Positions 7,150 to 13,521 of a DNA stretch of 13,521 nt are shown here, piece after piece. The position numbers and the translations under genes are program-made. The first letter of the stretch is position 1. Each line of letters starts with the position of its first letter. This DNA is from JAHFOW01 sp964370795 (lineage in GTDB: Bacteria > Planctomycetota > Brocadiia > Brocadiales > Brocadiaceae), in the NCBI GenBank assembly GCA_964370795.1, contig CAYJME010000077.1:1-13521 (forward strand), given 5' to 3'. A model generated the notes under the pieces. It did not search any database. It saw nothing but the letters and a program-made list of their open reading frames with translations, and was not told the origin of the DNA.

Positions 7150-7233
7150 GTCATTGCGAGCGAGAGCGAAGCAATCTTTCCCTCAGTATAATAATTCCAG
7201 GAGGATTGCTTCGGAAAAGACCCTCGCAATAAC
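7150..7233. mobile_element. MITE/REP-like inverted-repeat element
   Basis: An imperfect inverted repeat of about 27 to 30 bases per arm (7150-7176 and 7204-7233). The outer parts read GTCATTGCGAG and CTCGCAATAAC; the inner parts read CGAAGCAATC and GATTGCTTCG. The CATTGCGAG...GAAGCAATC signature is a dispersed intergenic palindrome that I know from many unrelated bacterial genomes. It has no gene and would be mobilised, if at all, by a transposase elsewhere. It lies between two convergent genes. Confidence 0.7.
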
Positions 7234-7252
7234 ACGATGATTAATTTTTTTT
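7150..7252 (+). terminator. Likely terminator function of the palindrome plus T-run
   Basis: The inverted repeat at 7150-7233 is followed by a long run of T from about 7244. In RNA this is a large hairpin with a U-tract, about 100 bases after the propeller stop codon. It could end transcription of that gene. The other 270-base intergenic sequence (7052-7149 and 7253-7321) shows nothing else I can name. Confidence 0.35.
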
Positions 7253-7321
7253 TACAAACTCTTAAGCCTCACCCCGCATCGACTACGATTTTAGGTAATA
7301 AAAAGTACCGTGATGCATGAT

Positions 7322-8911
7322 TTAGTGCGCTAACAGCCCAAGTCTTTTCAGTTCAACGGCAGCGTCATCTTTCCTGTCTAATTTATCATACAGTAGCGCA
7401 AGGTTCTTATGGATGACCGGGTTGAAGGGGTTGATATGGTTGGCTCGTGATAAGACGTCAACAGCAGACGTATATTCACCTTTTCTTTGATAAAGCTCAC
7501 CCAGTGAAATATAGGTGGCCGTGTACTCAGGATAATAGGCTAAAGCGGTTTTCAGGATTTCTTCGGCCTTTGCGTACTGCGTGTCCATAATATAGGACAT
7601 GGCCAGCTTGTTTTGAATCTGTGGTGAAATAATACCGGCCTTGTTAAATGCCTTTTCATATTCGGTAATAGCTGCGCTGTGTAATCCCTCATGGCGGAGG
7701 AGATCGCCCAGGATGGCATATTTTCTCGCATCCTTTGCCTCTATTTCGGCAACGCTCTCGACATCATCCACCGAGGAGGAAGTCTCTTTCAGTTTCGTGG
7801 GAAGCACCTGTATGCCATGAATCTTCCGGAGTTTTTTCTGCTTCAGGTTGTCCAACCAGTTCTTTTCAAATGTATCAAAGGGAACGGATGCTGCCGATAA
7901 CACTGCATCCTCTAACGATTTTCCATCCCTGATATCCTCCAGGATATTTGCTATCACCGGATAACCACCGTGGTTGAAAAGATATTCAATGACGGTAAAG
8001 ACCTCAGCAAAGGCAAGCGCCGTATCCTCACGCTTTTTCAACTTTGCCAGGGAGGGATGCATCTGCTTAAAGGTAATAAAATAGTCCTTCTCTACCGCTT
8101 CGGCGAGCAAACTTTCATAAGAAACAGAGAGGGATGGCGGTTTATCAGCCATCCATCGGCCTTCCTCATATTTCGCAATGCCTTCATGAAGCCAGATAGG
8201 AACACGGTTGTACGTCTTTTTCATGATTACATAATGCACGTATTCATGGTTGAGCGTATCAAGCCACTGATACCCCCTCGGCTGGAGGCGCGGACTGGTG
8301 ATGATGACACGGTTAAATAAACAGATTGCCACGGTGCCCGAGGTTTCTATCTCGTTTTTGGTAAGCGTAGAGATGGTGCAAAAACTATCGGCGTCGGGAA
8401 ATACCTCAACAAGGACAGGCTCTTTGGGGAAATAATTCAGGTCGTTCCCGATGGCCTTATAGGTCTTTTCAAGGGTATCCAAGGCATAATCAACCAGGAT
8501 GGCATCTTTTTCTTCCACGTAGCGAAAACGAAAGTGTTCTGTTTTGATTTCCTTGAATTTGCTGGTTGTCTGGTACACCTTTTCAATAAAGTCATAAAAA
8601 CTCTTTCCTTTTTGTGCAAAAGCAGGACTCTTTATTGCCTTTTTCAAAAAAGACAGCGATTCTTTATAATTTCCTTCATAGAATTCCACCTCGCCTGCAA
8701 AAAAACACACATAAGGATTTTCCGGTGCAACAAGGAGAAGTTTGCTGGCGATCGATGACGCCACGTCTATTTGCCACTCCTGGAGGCATTCCTCGCCGTA
8801 TGTTATCTCACCCGCAATATCAAGGAATCTTTCGTTTTGGGCATTTGCATTATGCCCAAGGCATGCAAGGGTCAGTACGAGAAACGTTAATAAAACAAAT
8901 ATTCTTTTCAT
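7322..8911 (-). CDS. Exported gluzincin-type peptidase (peptidase MA-like) with TPR repeats
   Basis: 529 residues. A signal peptide covers 1-24 (cleavage near ANA-Q). An N-terminal TPR-like helical part (about 30-115) is followed by a metallopeptidase domain with HEYVH at 222-226 (zinc-binding HExxH) and WLHEGIAKYEEG at 240-251, where E243 is the likely third zinc ligand of gluzincins. The C-terminal part (about 400-529) is a run of TPRs (for example YAILGDLLRHEGLHSAAITEY). The arrangement fits the peptidase-MA-like family with TPRs, common in planctomycetes and deltaproteobacteria; substrates are generally unknown. It should act outside the cytoplasmic membrane, with the TPRs binding partners. 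Start: ATG 8911 with no clear Shine-Dalgarno. It is convergent with the propeller gene and probably monocistronic. It is host DNA bordering the mobile element. Confidence 0.82.
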   Translation of the reverse strand: MKRIFVLLTFLVLTLACLGHNANAQNERFLDIAGEITYGEECLQEWQIDVASSIASKLLLVAPENPYVCFFAGEVEFYEGNYKESLSFLKKAIKSPAFAQKGKSFYDFIEKVYQTTSKFKEIKTEHFRFRYVEEKDAILVDYALDTLEKTYKAIGNDLNYFPKEPVLVEVFPDADSFCTISTLTKNEIETSGTVAICLFNRVIITSPRLQPRGYQWLDTLNHEYVHYVIMKKTYNRVPIWLHEGIAKYEEGRWMADKPPSLSVSYESLLAEAVEKDYFITFKQMHPSLAKLKKREDTALAFAEVFTVIEYLFNHGGYPVIANILEDIRDGKSLEDAVLSAASVPFDTFEKNWLDNLKQKKLRKIHGIQVLPTKLKETSSSVDDVESVAEIEAKDARKYAILGDLLRHEGLHSAAITEYEKAFNKAGIISPQIQNKLAMSYIMDTQYAKAEEILKTALAYYPEYTATYISLGELYQRKGEYTSAVDVLSRANHINPFNPVIHKNLALLYDKLDRKDDAAVELKRLGLLAH

Positions 8912-8928
8912 ATAAACATACCGGTAAC

Positions 8929-8957
8929 TTTATCTAATAATGGGTGCAGGTTGTAAA
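8929..8957 (-). promoter_or_regulatory. Candidate sigma-70 promoter for the peptidase gene
   Basis: On the minus strand TTTACA (8957-8952) and GATAAA (8934-8929) are 17 bases apart, 5/6 and 4/6 matches to the -35 and -10 consensus. Transcription would begin only about ten bases before the ATG, which would explain the absence of a ribosome site. Confidence 0.35.
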
Positions 8958-9042
8958 GGTGAAGCCGCACTTTTAGATTACGTTTATAATCATCATCAAC
9001 ATAAGAAGTTATGCTGATTAGCGAACAACGTCTTTCCTGGAA

Positions 9043-9061
9043 TGTGCTAATTTTGTGCTAA
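9043..9061. repeat. Direct repeat at the integrase stop, possible attachment-site or integrase-binding sequence
   Basis: TGTGCTAA occurs at 9043-9050 and 9054-9061, eleven bases apart, straddling the integrase stop codon (9047-9049). In the integrase direction it reads TTAGCACA-AAA-TTAGCACA. Tyrosine integrases often bind paired sites at the end of their own gene. The matching far end of the element is not in the window, so a true att core cannot be shown. No tRNA gene is present here. Confidence 0.35.
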
Positions 9062-10058
9062 ATATTCGTTATAGCTTTTATCTAGCAACCCAATAGCCTT
9101 TGTACAATGTACCTGAGTAATATGAGCATAACGCATGGTCATCTTTGTGTCTTTATGTCCCATTAACTCAGCAAGCGTTTCAATTTCAACCCCTGCTTGC
9201 CTGTTCCAGGAAGCAAAACAATGCCTTAAATCATGAAATCTGAAATCCTCTATTCCGGCACGTTCTAAGCTCTTTTTAAATACCCGGTACACATTTTTTG
9301 GATTGTACGGTTTTCCCTCTTTACTTCGAAAGACACAGATGCTATTGGTTTTGTCATTGGTTATGAGACTTGTCAACACTTCATATGCAGGGCCGGCAAT
9401 CGGGATTCTCAATTTTTCACCGTTCTTTATTTCCGCGCCTTCTACGGTTATTTCCTTTGCCAAAAGGTTTACTTGTGTCTTCCTTAACATGACAACATTT
9501 TCACGCCTTAATCCTGTCCATGCAGCCACAATGACAATATCTTTTAACCATGCATCACAAAACTCCAAGAGCTTAAGAAACTCTTCAAATGATAAATGCC
9601 TTGTTCGCCTATTATCTGCATGCGGTTCCATCTCTATAAGAGGCGATTCTTTGACCCATCCCCAACGCTTTTGGGCAAGATTAAACATCCTTCTTAGCAT
9701 CGACAGTTGTTTATTGATAGTCGTTGATGTCACCCCTTGACCTTTTCTCATTTGTCTAAAATCATCTATCAATGCAGGGGTAATATTACTCAGTCTGTAT
9801 TTACCAAAAAAATCCCTTAGCTGATTTAAGTAGCATCTGTTTTTCTGATAACTTTTGAGTTCTTTGAATACCTGAGTATNNNNNNNNNNTGCTTCCTTCG
9901 TCGACATCAAACCATTTTCCTTCAGCAATCTGATTTACAACCTTACCGTAAATCTTTTCCGCCAGCTTCTTATCCGTTGTCTCTGTCGATTTCCTTATCT
10001 GTTTGTCCTTATAGGTAAACCGCATCCACCAGACCAGACCTCTTTTATAAAGTCCCAT
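9047..10058 (-). CDS. Tyrosine recombinase / phage-type integrase (interrupted by an assembly gap)
   Basis: The N-terminal part (MGLYKRGLVWWMRFTYKDK onward, 9890-10058) is an AP2/Arm-type DNA-binding start typical of small integrases. After ten Ns (9880-9889) come the core-binding domain and then the catalytic domain: Arg in WTGLRREN, FHDLRH (the HxxR box), LMGHKDT, and nucleophile Tyr in MRYAHIT near the C-terminus. All expected catalytic residues are present. The two halves are in different frames across the Ns, most simply because the true gap length is not ten bases; a few to about twenty residues may be missing. Start: ATG 10058 lies nine bases from AGGAGG; ATG 10064 is too close to it. 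The gene overlaps the end of the upstream gene and is the last gene of the cassette. It should integrate and excise the element. Confidence 0.88.
9880..9889. other. Assembly gap (10 Ns) inside the integrase gene
   Basis: Ten Ns between the N-terminal and core-binding parts of the integrase. The flanking coding frames do not agree across ten bases, so the real gap length differs from the placeholder. Confidence 0.95.
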
Positions 10059-10563
10059 TGTCATTTGCCTCCTTTCCGAGACCTTGACTTGGGTCTGGTT
10101 TCCCGTTGGGTGAATTATATACCGTATCCTTAACGGCTTCAACTCCCTTTTTCGCATTCAGCAATTTGATAAACTTCATCTGTATCTCTTGCCATTCCTT
10201 TACCGCTTCCTGAAAGGTTTTTAAGTCTTTTCCTCCGTCCCATAAACGGTTGATGCTATTTTCAATATCCATGGCTTTTTCATACATCAGGGGAAACACT
10301 TTTTGTGTGTAGCTAAGGGCATTTCGTGTATACGCCTTAGATATTTCATTTACCGCATTCCCAAAGATATCGTCCATCCGGGAAATATTGCTCAGATACC
10401 CTATGGTTAAGGCCTTATTTTCTTTTATTGCATTGATTATGGTTAATGCTTGTTTCGGTGGATCGTCTTTGCCTATAAATTTTAGTTTAATCTTGTCCCC
10501 TTTAAGGGAGACTTTGTATCCCATGTTTTGCATGGTATGGATAATTTCGGGAATATCGGTCAA
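10045..10563 (-). CDS. Small element protein with TubC-like N-terminal docking-domain pattern
   Basis: 172 residues, no firm family. The first 55 residues (PEIIHTMQNMGYKVSLKGDK, then a segment ending KENKALTIGYL) follow the helix, GYxVxxxGDKIKxK, helix-ending-in-KxNK pattern of TubC-type docking domains, which I know also from replication proteins of mobile elements. This is pattern reading only. The middle (about 60-145) is helical and charged, and the tail is polar and probably disordered. The start is TTG 10563, sharing four bases (TTGA) with the stop of the ATPase gene, so translation is probably coupled. The end overlaps the integrase start. Being next to the ATPase, it may be a partner or loader for it, or an adaptor between replication and integration. 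Confidence 0.7.
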   Translation of the reverse strand: MTDIPEIIHTMQNMGYKVSLKGDKIKLKFIGKDDPPKQALTIINAIKENKALTIGYLSNISRMDDIFGNAVNEISKAYTRNALSYTQKVFPLMYEKAMDIENSINRLWDGGKDLKTFQEAVKEWQEIQMKFIKLLNAKKGVEAVKDTVYNSPNGKPDPSQGLGKEANDNGTL

Positions 10564-12035
10564 ATCTCTATTTCCTTTTCTGGAATAGGGGTATCCCCTG
10601 GCATTTCCTCGATTTTAGTCTCCAGGTCTACCAATATGTTACCTGACATAGACTTATGACCTAACACACAGGTCTCCCCGTAGTTTCCCGAGGTCGTATC
10701 GGTCTTGTATCTCTGATATATGTTTTCAATATGTTCGCAAGTAAATTCGTATGCCTTTCTTCCGTCTTTTTTGCCAGCATGTCTCTTATAAAGACTCAAC
10801 TGATTTAACGTCTTACCTATCCACGTTTGTATGCCCCTTTTTTCTTTATCAGGCATAGTTCCATAATCCGGTTTAAGCTTTTCTGCTATATCGGTTACGG
10901 TCAATATATCCCTGTCTTTTCCCCTGAGGATCTCTTTTAACGTCTCAAAGAGTTTGATTTCATATTCCGATAGTTCGTTTTGAGTTTCTTCCATGCTTTC
11001 AAGGAAAAAGGTTTTAATCTCTTTCATTTCCTCAACGGGAACATCTTCAAGCCTTAAAATAGTCTCCAGAGGTCTCCAGAGTTCCTTTATCCTGTGGGAT
11101 ACGTCTTTTCCTGTGTCCTGATAGAGGTCTTTTACCTTATTCCACCTTGTTAAAAGGAGTTTGTACAACTTATCCCTTAAATCGCCCCAGATTGTCAGGT
11201 ATGCATCGGGGTAGGGATATTCTTTAATAGCCCTGAGCATGGTAATTTCAATACACCTATCCTTTAAATCACTGTCTATTTCCTTTATGCTTGCAAATGC
11301 CTTTGGCCCGTAGGTCTCAAATTCCAAAAGCCTGCGGCCATTGTTTGAGGTATTTACAATCCTTCTTTTACCGCCGCCAATTGTGTAACTATCCGAAAGA
11401 ATGCCTAATATTTCTGTGTTCTTTTTGTTGCTGAGTTCTTCGGCCTGGTCATTGAGAAACGTCCCTCTTATCCCGTCAATGCTATCTGCAAGGGATGCAA
11501 CAGAAACCCCTTTTACCTTCATGGCGTTAAATGCTAATCTTTCCAGCAAGTCCAGGAATCTACTCTTACCGCTTTGTTTCTTTCCATATATGAATAGGAA
11601 GGGGAAGGCATGAAAACATCGGTGAAAGTATGTGGCTATAATCCACGCCGTTATAATACCGTAAATGGCTTCTTCTTGAAATTCTATATAGTTTTTTAGC
11701 GTATGTTTAATTTCCTGATAAAGTCCTTTTTGAGGTTCCGTATTGTTAATAAAGCCCAATATCTTGTTTTTGTCCCATCGATCATTTACCCTTAAAAGTA
11801 TCCTGTCTTGTTCATGGAATATGATTGTTTTGTCTTCGTATTTAATAACATGCTCTTTGTGTATTGATATATCTTTCATGGAAATGATATAAAAATTCTT
11901 GTCTTCTGGTTGATTGTTCGATATTAGCGTTTCCCGGAAGCCTAATGACATAAATGTCGGGCTTACTTCATAAGAAGGATGGGCAATAACGAAATCATGT
12001 TCGTTCTGTGTATTATTTAGGTTATTCGTTTCCAT
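10560..12035 (-). CDS. P-loop ATPase, probable replicative helicase of the element
   Basis: About 491 residues from ATG 12035; a GTG at 12044 in the same frame adds three residues, but ATG has GGTGA six bases upstream. The Walker A motif GKKQSGKS is at about 151-158, after a hydrophobic strand (FPFLFIY). A strand ending FLNDQAEE (about 193-200) occupies the Walker B place, with ND rather than the usual DE. A later LKDRCIEITM segment resembles the sensor/arginine region of helicases carried by phages and plasmids (primase-associated, DUF3631-like). The C-terminal third (about 350-490) is helical and may bind DNA. With Rep two genes upstream, an unwinding role in element replication is the best reading. 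It overlaps the HTH gene by 14 bases and the next gene by four. Confidence 0.72.
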   Translation of the reverse strand: METNNLNNTQNEHDFVIAHPSYEVSPTFMSLGFRETLISNNQPEDKNFYIISMKDISIHKEHVIKYEDKTIIFHEQDRILLRVNDRWDKNKILGFINNTEPQKGLYQEIKHTLKNYIEFQEEAIYGIITAWIIATYFHRCFHAFPFLFIYGKKQSGKSRFLDLLERLAFNAMKVKGVSVASLADSIDGIRGTFLNDQAEELSNKKNTEILGILSDSYTIGGGKRRIVNTSNNGRRLLEFETYGPKAFASIKEIDSDLKDRCIEITMLRAIKEYPYPDAYLTIWGDLRDKLYKLLLTRWNKVKDLYQDTGKDVSHRIKELWRPLETILRLEDVPVEEMKEIKTFFLESMEETQNELSEYEIKLFETLKEILRGKDRDILTVTDIAEKLKPDYGTMPDKEKRGIQTWIGKTLNQLSLYKRHAGKKDGRKAYEFTCEHIENIYQRYKTDTTSGNYGETCVLGHKSMSGNILVDLETKIEEMPGDTPIPEKEIEI

Positions 12036-12285
12036 GGGCTTCACCGATTGCGTGCTTGATGATGCGGTCTATATCCTGATTCCCTGGTGTCTTTTTTGTG
12101 ATCCTCTGAAGTACGGGTTTTTTATTTGTTGATTCCTTTACCCAATCCTCAATCTTTTCCATGTCAAAACGCCAGAGGCCATTGAGCTTAAACGAGGGTA
12201 TTGATTTTTGATTTACCCATGAATAGAGGGTTGATTTTTTGACTTTCAGAAATTCCGATACTTCTTGTATGGTTACAACCTTCAT
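12022..12285 (-). CDS. Excisionase-like MerR/HTH_17 DNA-binding protein
   Basis: 87 residues. Residues 3-54 are a winged helix-turn-helix of the HTH_17/excisionase class: TIQEVSEFLKVKKSTLYSWV, then IPSFKLNGLWRFDMEKIEDW. The remaining 30 residues are a basic tail. Proteins of this type act as recombination directionality factors that favour excision, or as repressors of the operon. The Shine-Dalgarno AGGAGG is seven bases from ATG 12285, and the ATG overlaps the rep stop by four bases (ATGA). The position between rep and the ATPase, with the integrase at the end, is common for small integrative plasmids. Excisionase and regulator roles cannot be told apart from sequence. Confidence 0.82.
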   Translation of the reverse strand: MKVVTIQEVSEFLKVKKSTLYSWVNQKSIPSFKLNGLWRFDMEKIEDWVKESTNKKPVLQRITKKTPGNQDIDRIIKHAIGEAHGNE

Positions 12286-13385
12286 TTTAATTCCTCCTTA
12301 TATTTGTTATATTTCTTCCTTTTATTACTTGTCTTTGTCTTCAAATAATCTTCCTCTCTGCCGTGTGTTTGTTTACTGAGATAGTTTTTGGCTTGATCTA
12401 AATATTTATTGATTGTCTCATTATCAACGTTCTCATGTCCTTCCCTGGCTGCATATGCCGTGATATAGCCAATGCCATTTTGGAATAATGTCTTATCGCT
12501 GGGTATCCTTGATTTATTTACCTGTCTTAATATGCCGGTAAATTTGCCGTCATTGAATCTTACCGCCTGAATATTTTCCCATAGTGGATTTGTCATCCAT
12601 CGTGTCCTATTGAGGGTATTGTCTTTTATTGCAAGTCTTAGCCAGTCATGGGTACAATATTTCCACATATCATTAACTTGTTCTATGAGGTTGGAAAAAG
12701 AGTTTATTTTCATCTGTCCCAAAAGTTCCCTTCTTAGTTGAAATTCAAGCCGCCATACCCTTTGAAATGTGTCCCAGCCGTGCTTTTCCCATATCTCTTT
12801 GAGATAATCATTACGACTCTTTTCTATCTCAACGGTTTTGTCATAGATTCTTGCTAAAATATCTCCGCCCCCTATGACGTAACCCGTAAATATCTCACCG
12901 TCCCAGTTTTTTTGAAACCTTCTTGCCCTTTTAACCCAGCATACCTTTTCTAGTTCTTCTATGTCCTTATTAGTAACAAAATCAGTAAAGGTATCTGTCC
13001 TGCTGATAATTTCTTCTTCTGTCTTTTCCATAAGCATGTTTACGATTTTTCTCAAATTGTTTATTGAGTTATCGAGGCCATAACAGGTAAGGAGTTCGCT
13101 TGATACCTGAACATATATTTGGGGGAGTTTTTGTCTTTTGCTCCCCGATACCTGGATGTGATACCAGTTATCAACCATAATAAAGGAATACCATTTAGTA
13201 CCTCTGTCCAATACTTCAAAGCAATGGTCATCAATAATCATCCTTGCCGAAGATTGTTCCTTTTCATCATCTGATTGAGCCAGTTTCTTTTTTTCTTCCA
13301 GTTGTTCTTTCATCCCTTCTTTCAGCGTACCCTTATAAGACACATATAAACTATCAATTCCCTTAAATACCTCTTTGAATTCCAT
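12282..13385 (-). CDS. Replication initiation protein, Rep_trans-like (rolling-circle type)
   Basis: 367 residues. Features that match the replication initiation factor family (PF02486, Rep_trans) are SRTDTFTDF at about 128-136, ARIYDKTVEIEK at 178-189, and RVWRLEFQLRRELL at 209-222. These correspond to the family's RxDxxxD, RxYDKxxE and RxExxxR patterns. Such proteins nick one strand at the origin and stay bound through a tyrosine; I cannot say which Tyr is catalytic. The C-terminal quarter is lysine-rich. Start: ATG 13385 with AAGGGG five bases upstream. It is the first gene of the five-gene cassette, with a 16-bp hairpin about 70 bases upstream that may be its origin. A filamentous-phage-type initiator is an alternative within the same family. 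Confidence 0.72.
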   Translation of the reverse strand: MEFKEVFKGIDSLYVSYKGTLKEGMKEQLEEKKKLAQSDDEKEQSSARMIIDDHCFEVLDRGTKWYSFIMVDNWYHIQVSGSKRQKLPQIYVQVSSELLTCYGLDNSINNLRKIVNMLMEKTEEEIISRTDTFTDFVTNKDIEELEKVCWVKRARRFQKNWDGEIFTGYVIGGGDILARIYDKTVEIEKSRNDYLKEIWEKHGWDTFQRVWRLEFQLRRELLGQMKINSFSNLIEQVNDMWKYCTHDWLRLAIKDNTLNRTRWMTNPLWENIQAVRFNDGKFTGILRQVNKSRIPSDKTLFQNGIGYITAYAAREGHENVDNETINKYLDQAKNYLSKQTHGREEDYLKTKTSNKRKKYNKYKEELK

Positions 13386-13456
13386 ATTTACCCCTTTCTC
13401 AATAAGTTCATGTAATTTGGGGGTGCTGTGTTACTAGCCTTCGCACGCCGGAAAAT

Positions 13457-13499
13457 GGCCAATGAGTTGCCGTTCTCTCTATCACGGCAACCATTGGCC
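13457..13499. repeat. 16-bp hairpin with one bulge upstream of rep, candidate origin
   Basis: Left arm 13457-13473 and right arm 13484-13499 pair over 16 bp with a single bulged A at 13465. The loop is TCTCTCTATC (13474-13483). Rolling-circle double-strand origins often expose the nick site in such a loop, and it lies just 72 bases before rep. It could instead be a single-strand origin, an operator, or the terminator of a gene beyond the edge. The rest of 13386-13521 shows only the rep ribosome site. Confidence 0.5.
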
Positions 13500-13521
13500 C
13501 TGTTATGCCCAAAGGTTTTTC

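Noticed and set aside
6933..7235. Open frames on both strands across the propeller end and the palindrome
   Set aside because: They only read through the inverted-repeat element and the real gene in wrong frames.
8840..8911. Lipoprotein signal in the TPR peptidase (LTLAC)
   Set aside because: The -3 position is Thr rather than Leu, and a normal signal-peptidase site (ANA-Q) lies just after.
8912..9046. tRNA gene as integration target beside the integrase
   Set aside because: No cloverleaf, TPsiC arm or CCA-like end could be found on either strand.

Overview
The window looks like anammox planctomycete DNA (order Brocadiales, Brocadia/Kuenenia/Jettenia type). The reason is the left end: on the minus strand, an exported beta-propeller that I recognise as the hydrazine synthase beta subunit (HzsB) is followed 64 bases later by the start of a second exported protein whose N-terminus matches my memory of the gamma subunit (HzsC, a CCP/MauG-like dihaem cytochrome). 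Hydrazine synthase is unique to anammox bacteria. Both assignments come from family memory, not from a search. The sequence carries two 10-N runs (5321-5330 and 9880-9889), so it is a gapped draft or metagenome contig.

Layout. (1) 1-1418, minus: hzsB and partial hzsC. (2) 1419-1876: a 458-base AT-rich intergenic region with a good sigma-54 (-24/-12) promoter candidate pointing at hzsB, three small palindromes upstream of it where enhancer sites would sit, and a leader holding an 11-base perfect complement of the 16S rRNA tail. (3) 1877-5637, minus: a sigma-54 response regulator preceded by its membrane histidine kinase, an operon ending directly upstream of hzsB. (4) 5638-5887: divergent intergenic region. 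(5) 5888-7051, plus: exported eight-repeat PQQ-type beta-propeller. (6) 7052-7321: convergent intergenic region with an 84-base MITE/REP-like inverted-repeat element. (7) 7322-8911, minus: exported gluzincin-type peptidase with TPR repeats. (8) 9047-13385, minus: a tightly packed five-gene cassette (Rep, excisionase-like HTH, ATPase/helicase, small docking-domain-like protein, tyrosine integrase). Every adjacent pair overlaps. A 16-bp hairpin lies just upstream of rep, and short direct repeats lie at the integrase stop.

How it fits together. The left half reads as a regulatory unit: kinase, sigma-54 activator, sigma-54 promoter, hydrazine synthase subunits. I infer, but cannot prove, that this two-component system controls hzsBC. 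No alpha subunit gene lies upstream of hzsB here, so it must be off the left edge or elsewhere. The right half is a small integrative element: Rep starts replication, the ATPase helps unwind DNA, and integrase plus the HTH protein handle integration and excision. It is visibly AT-richer than the hzs genes and carries no recognisable cargo in the window; its rep-side end is not seen.
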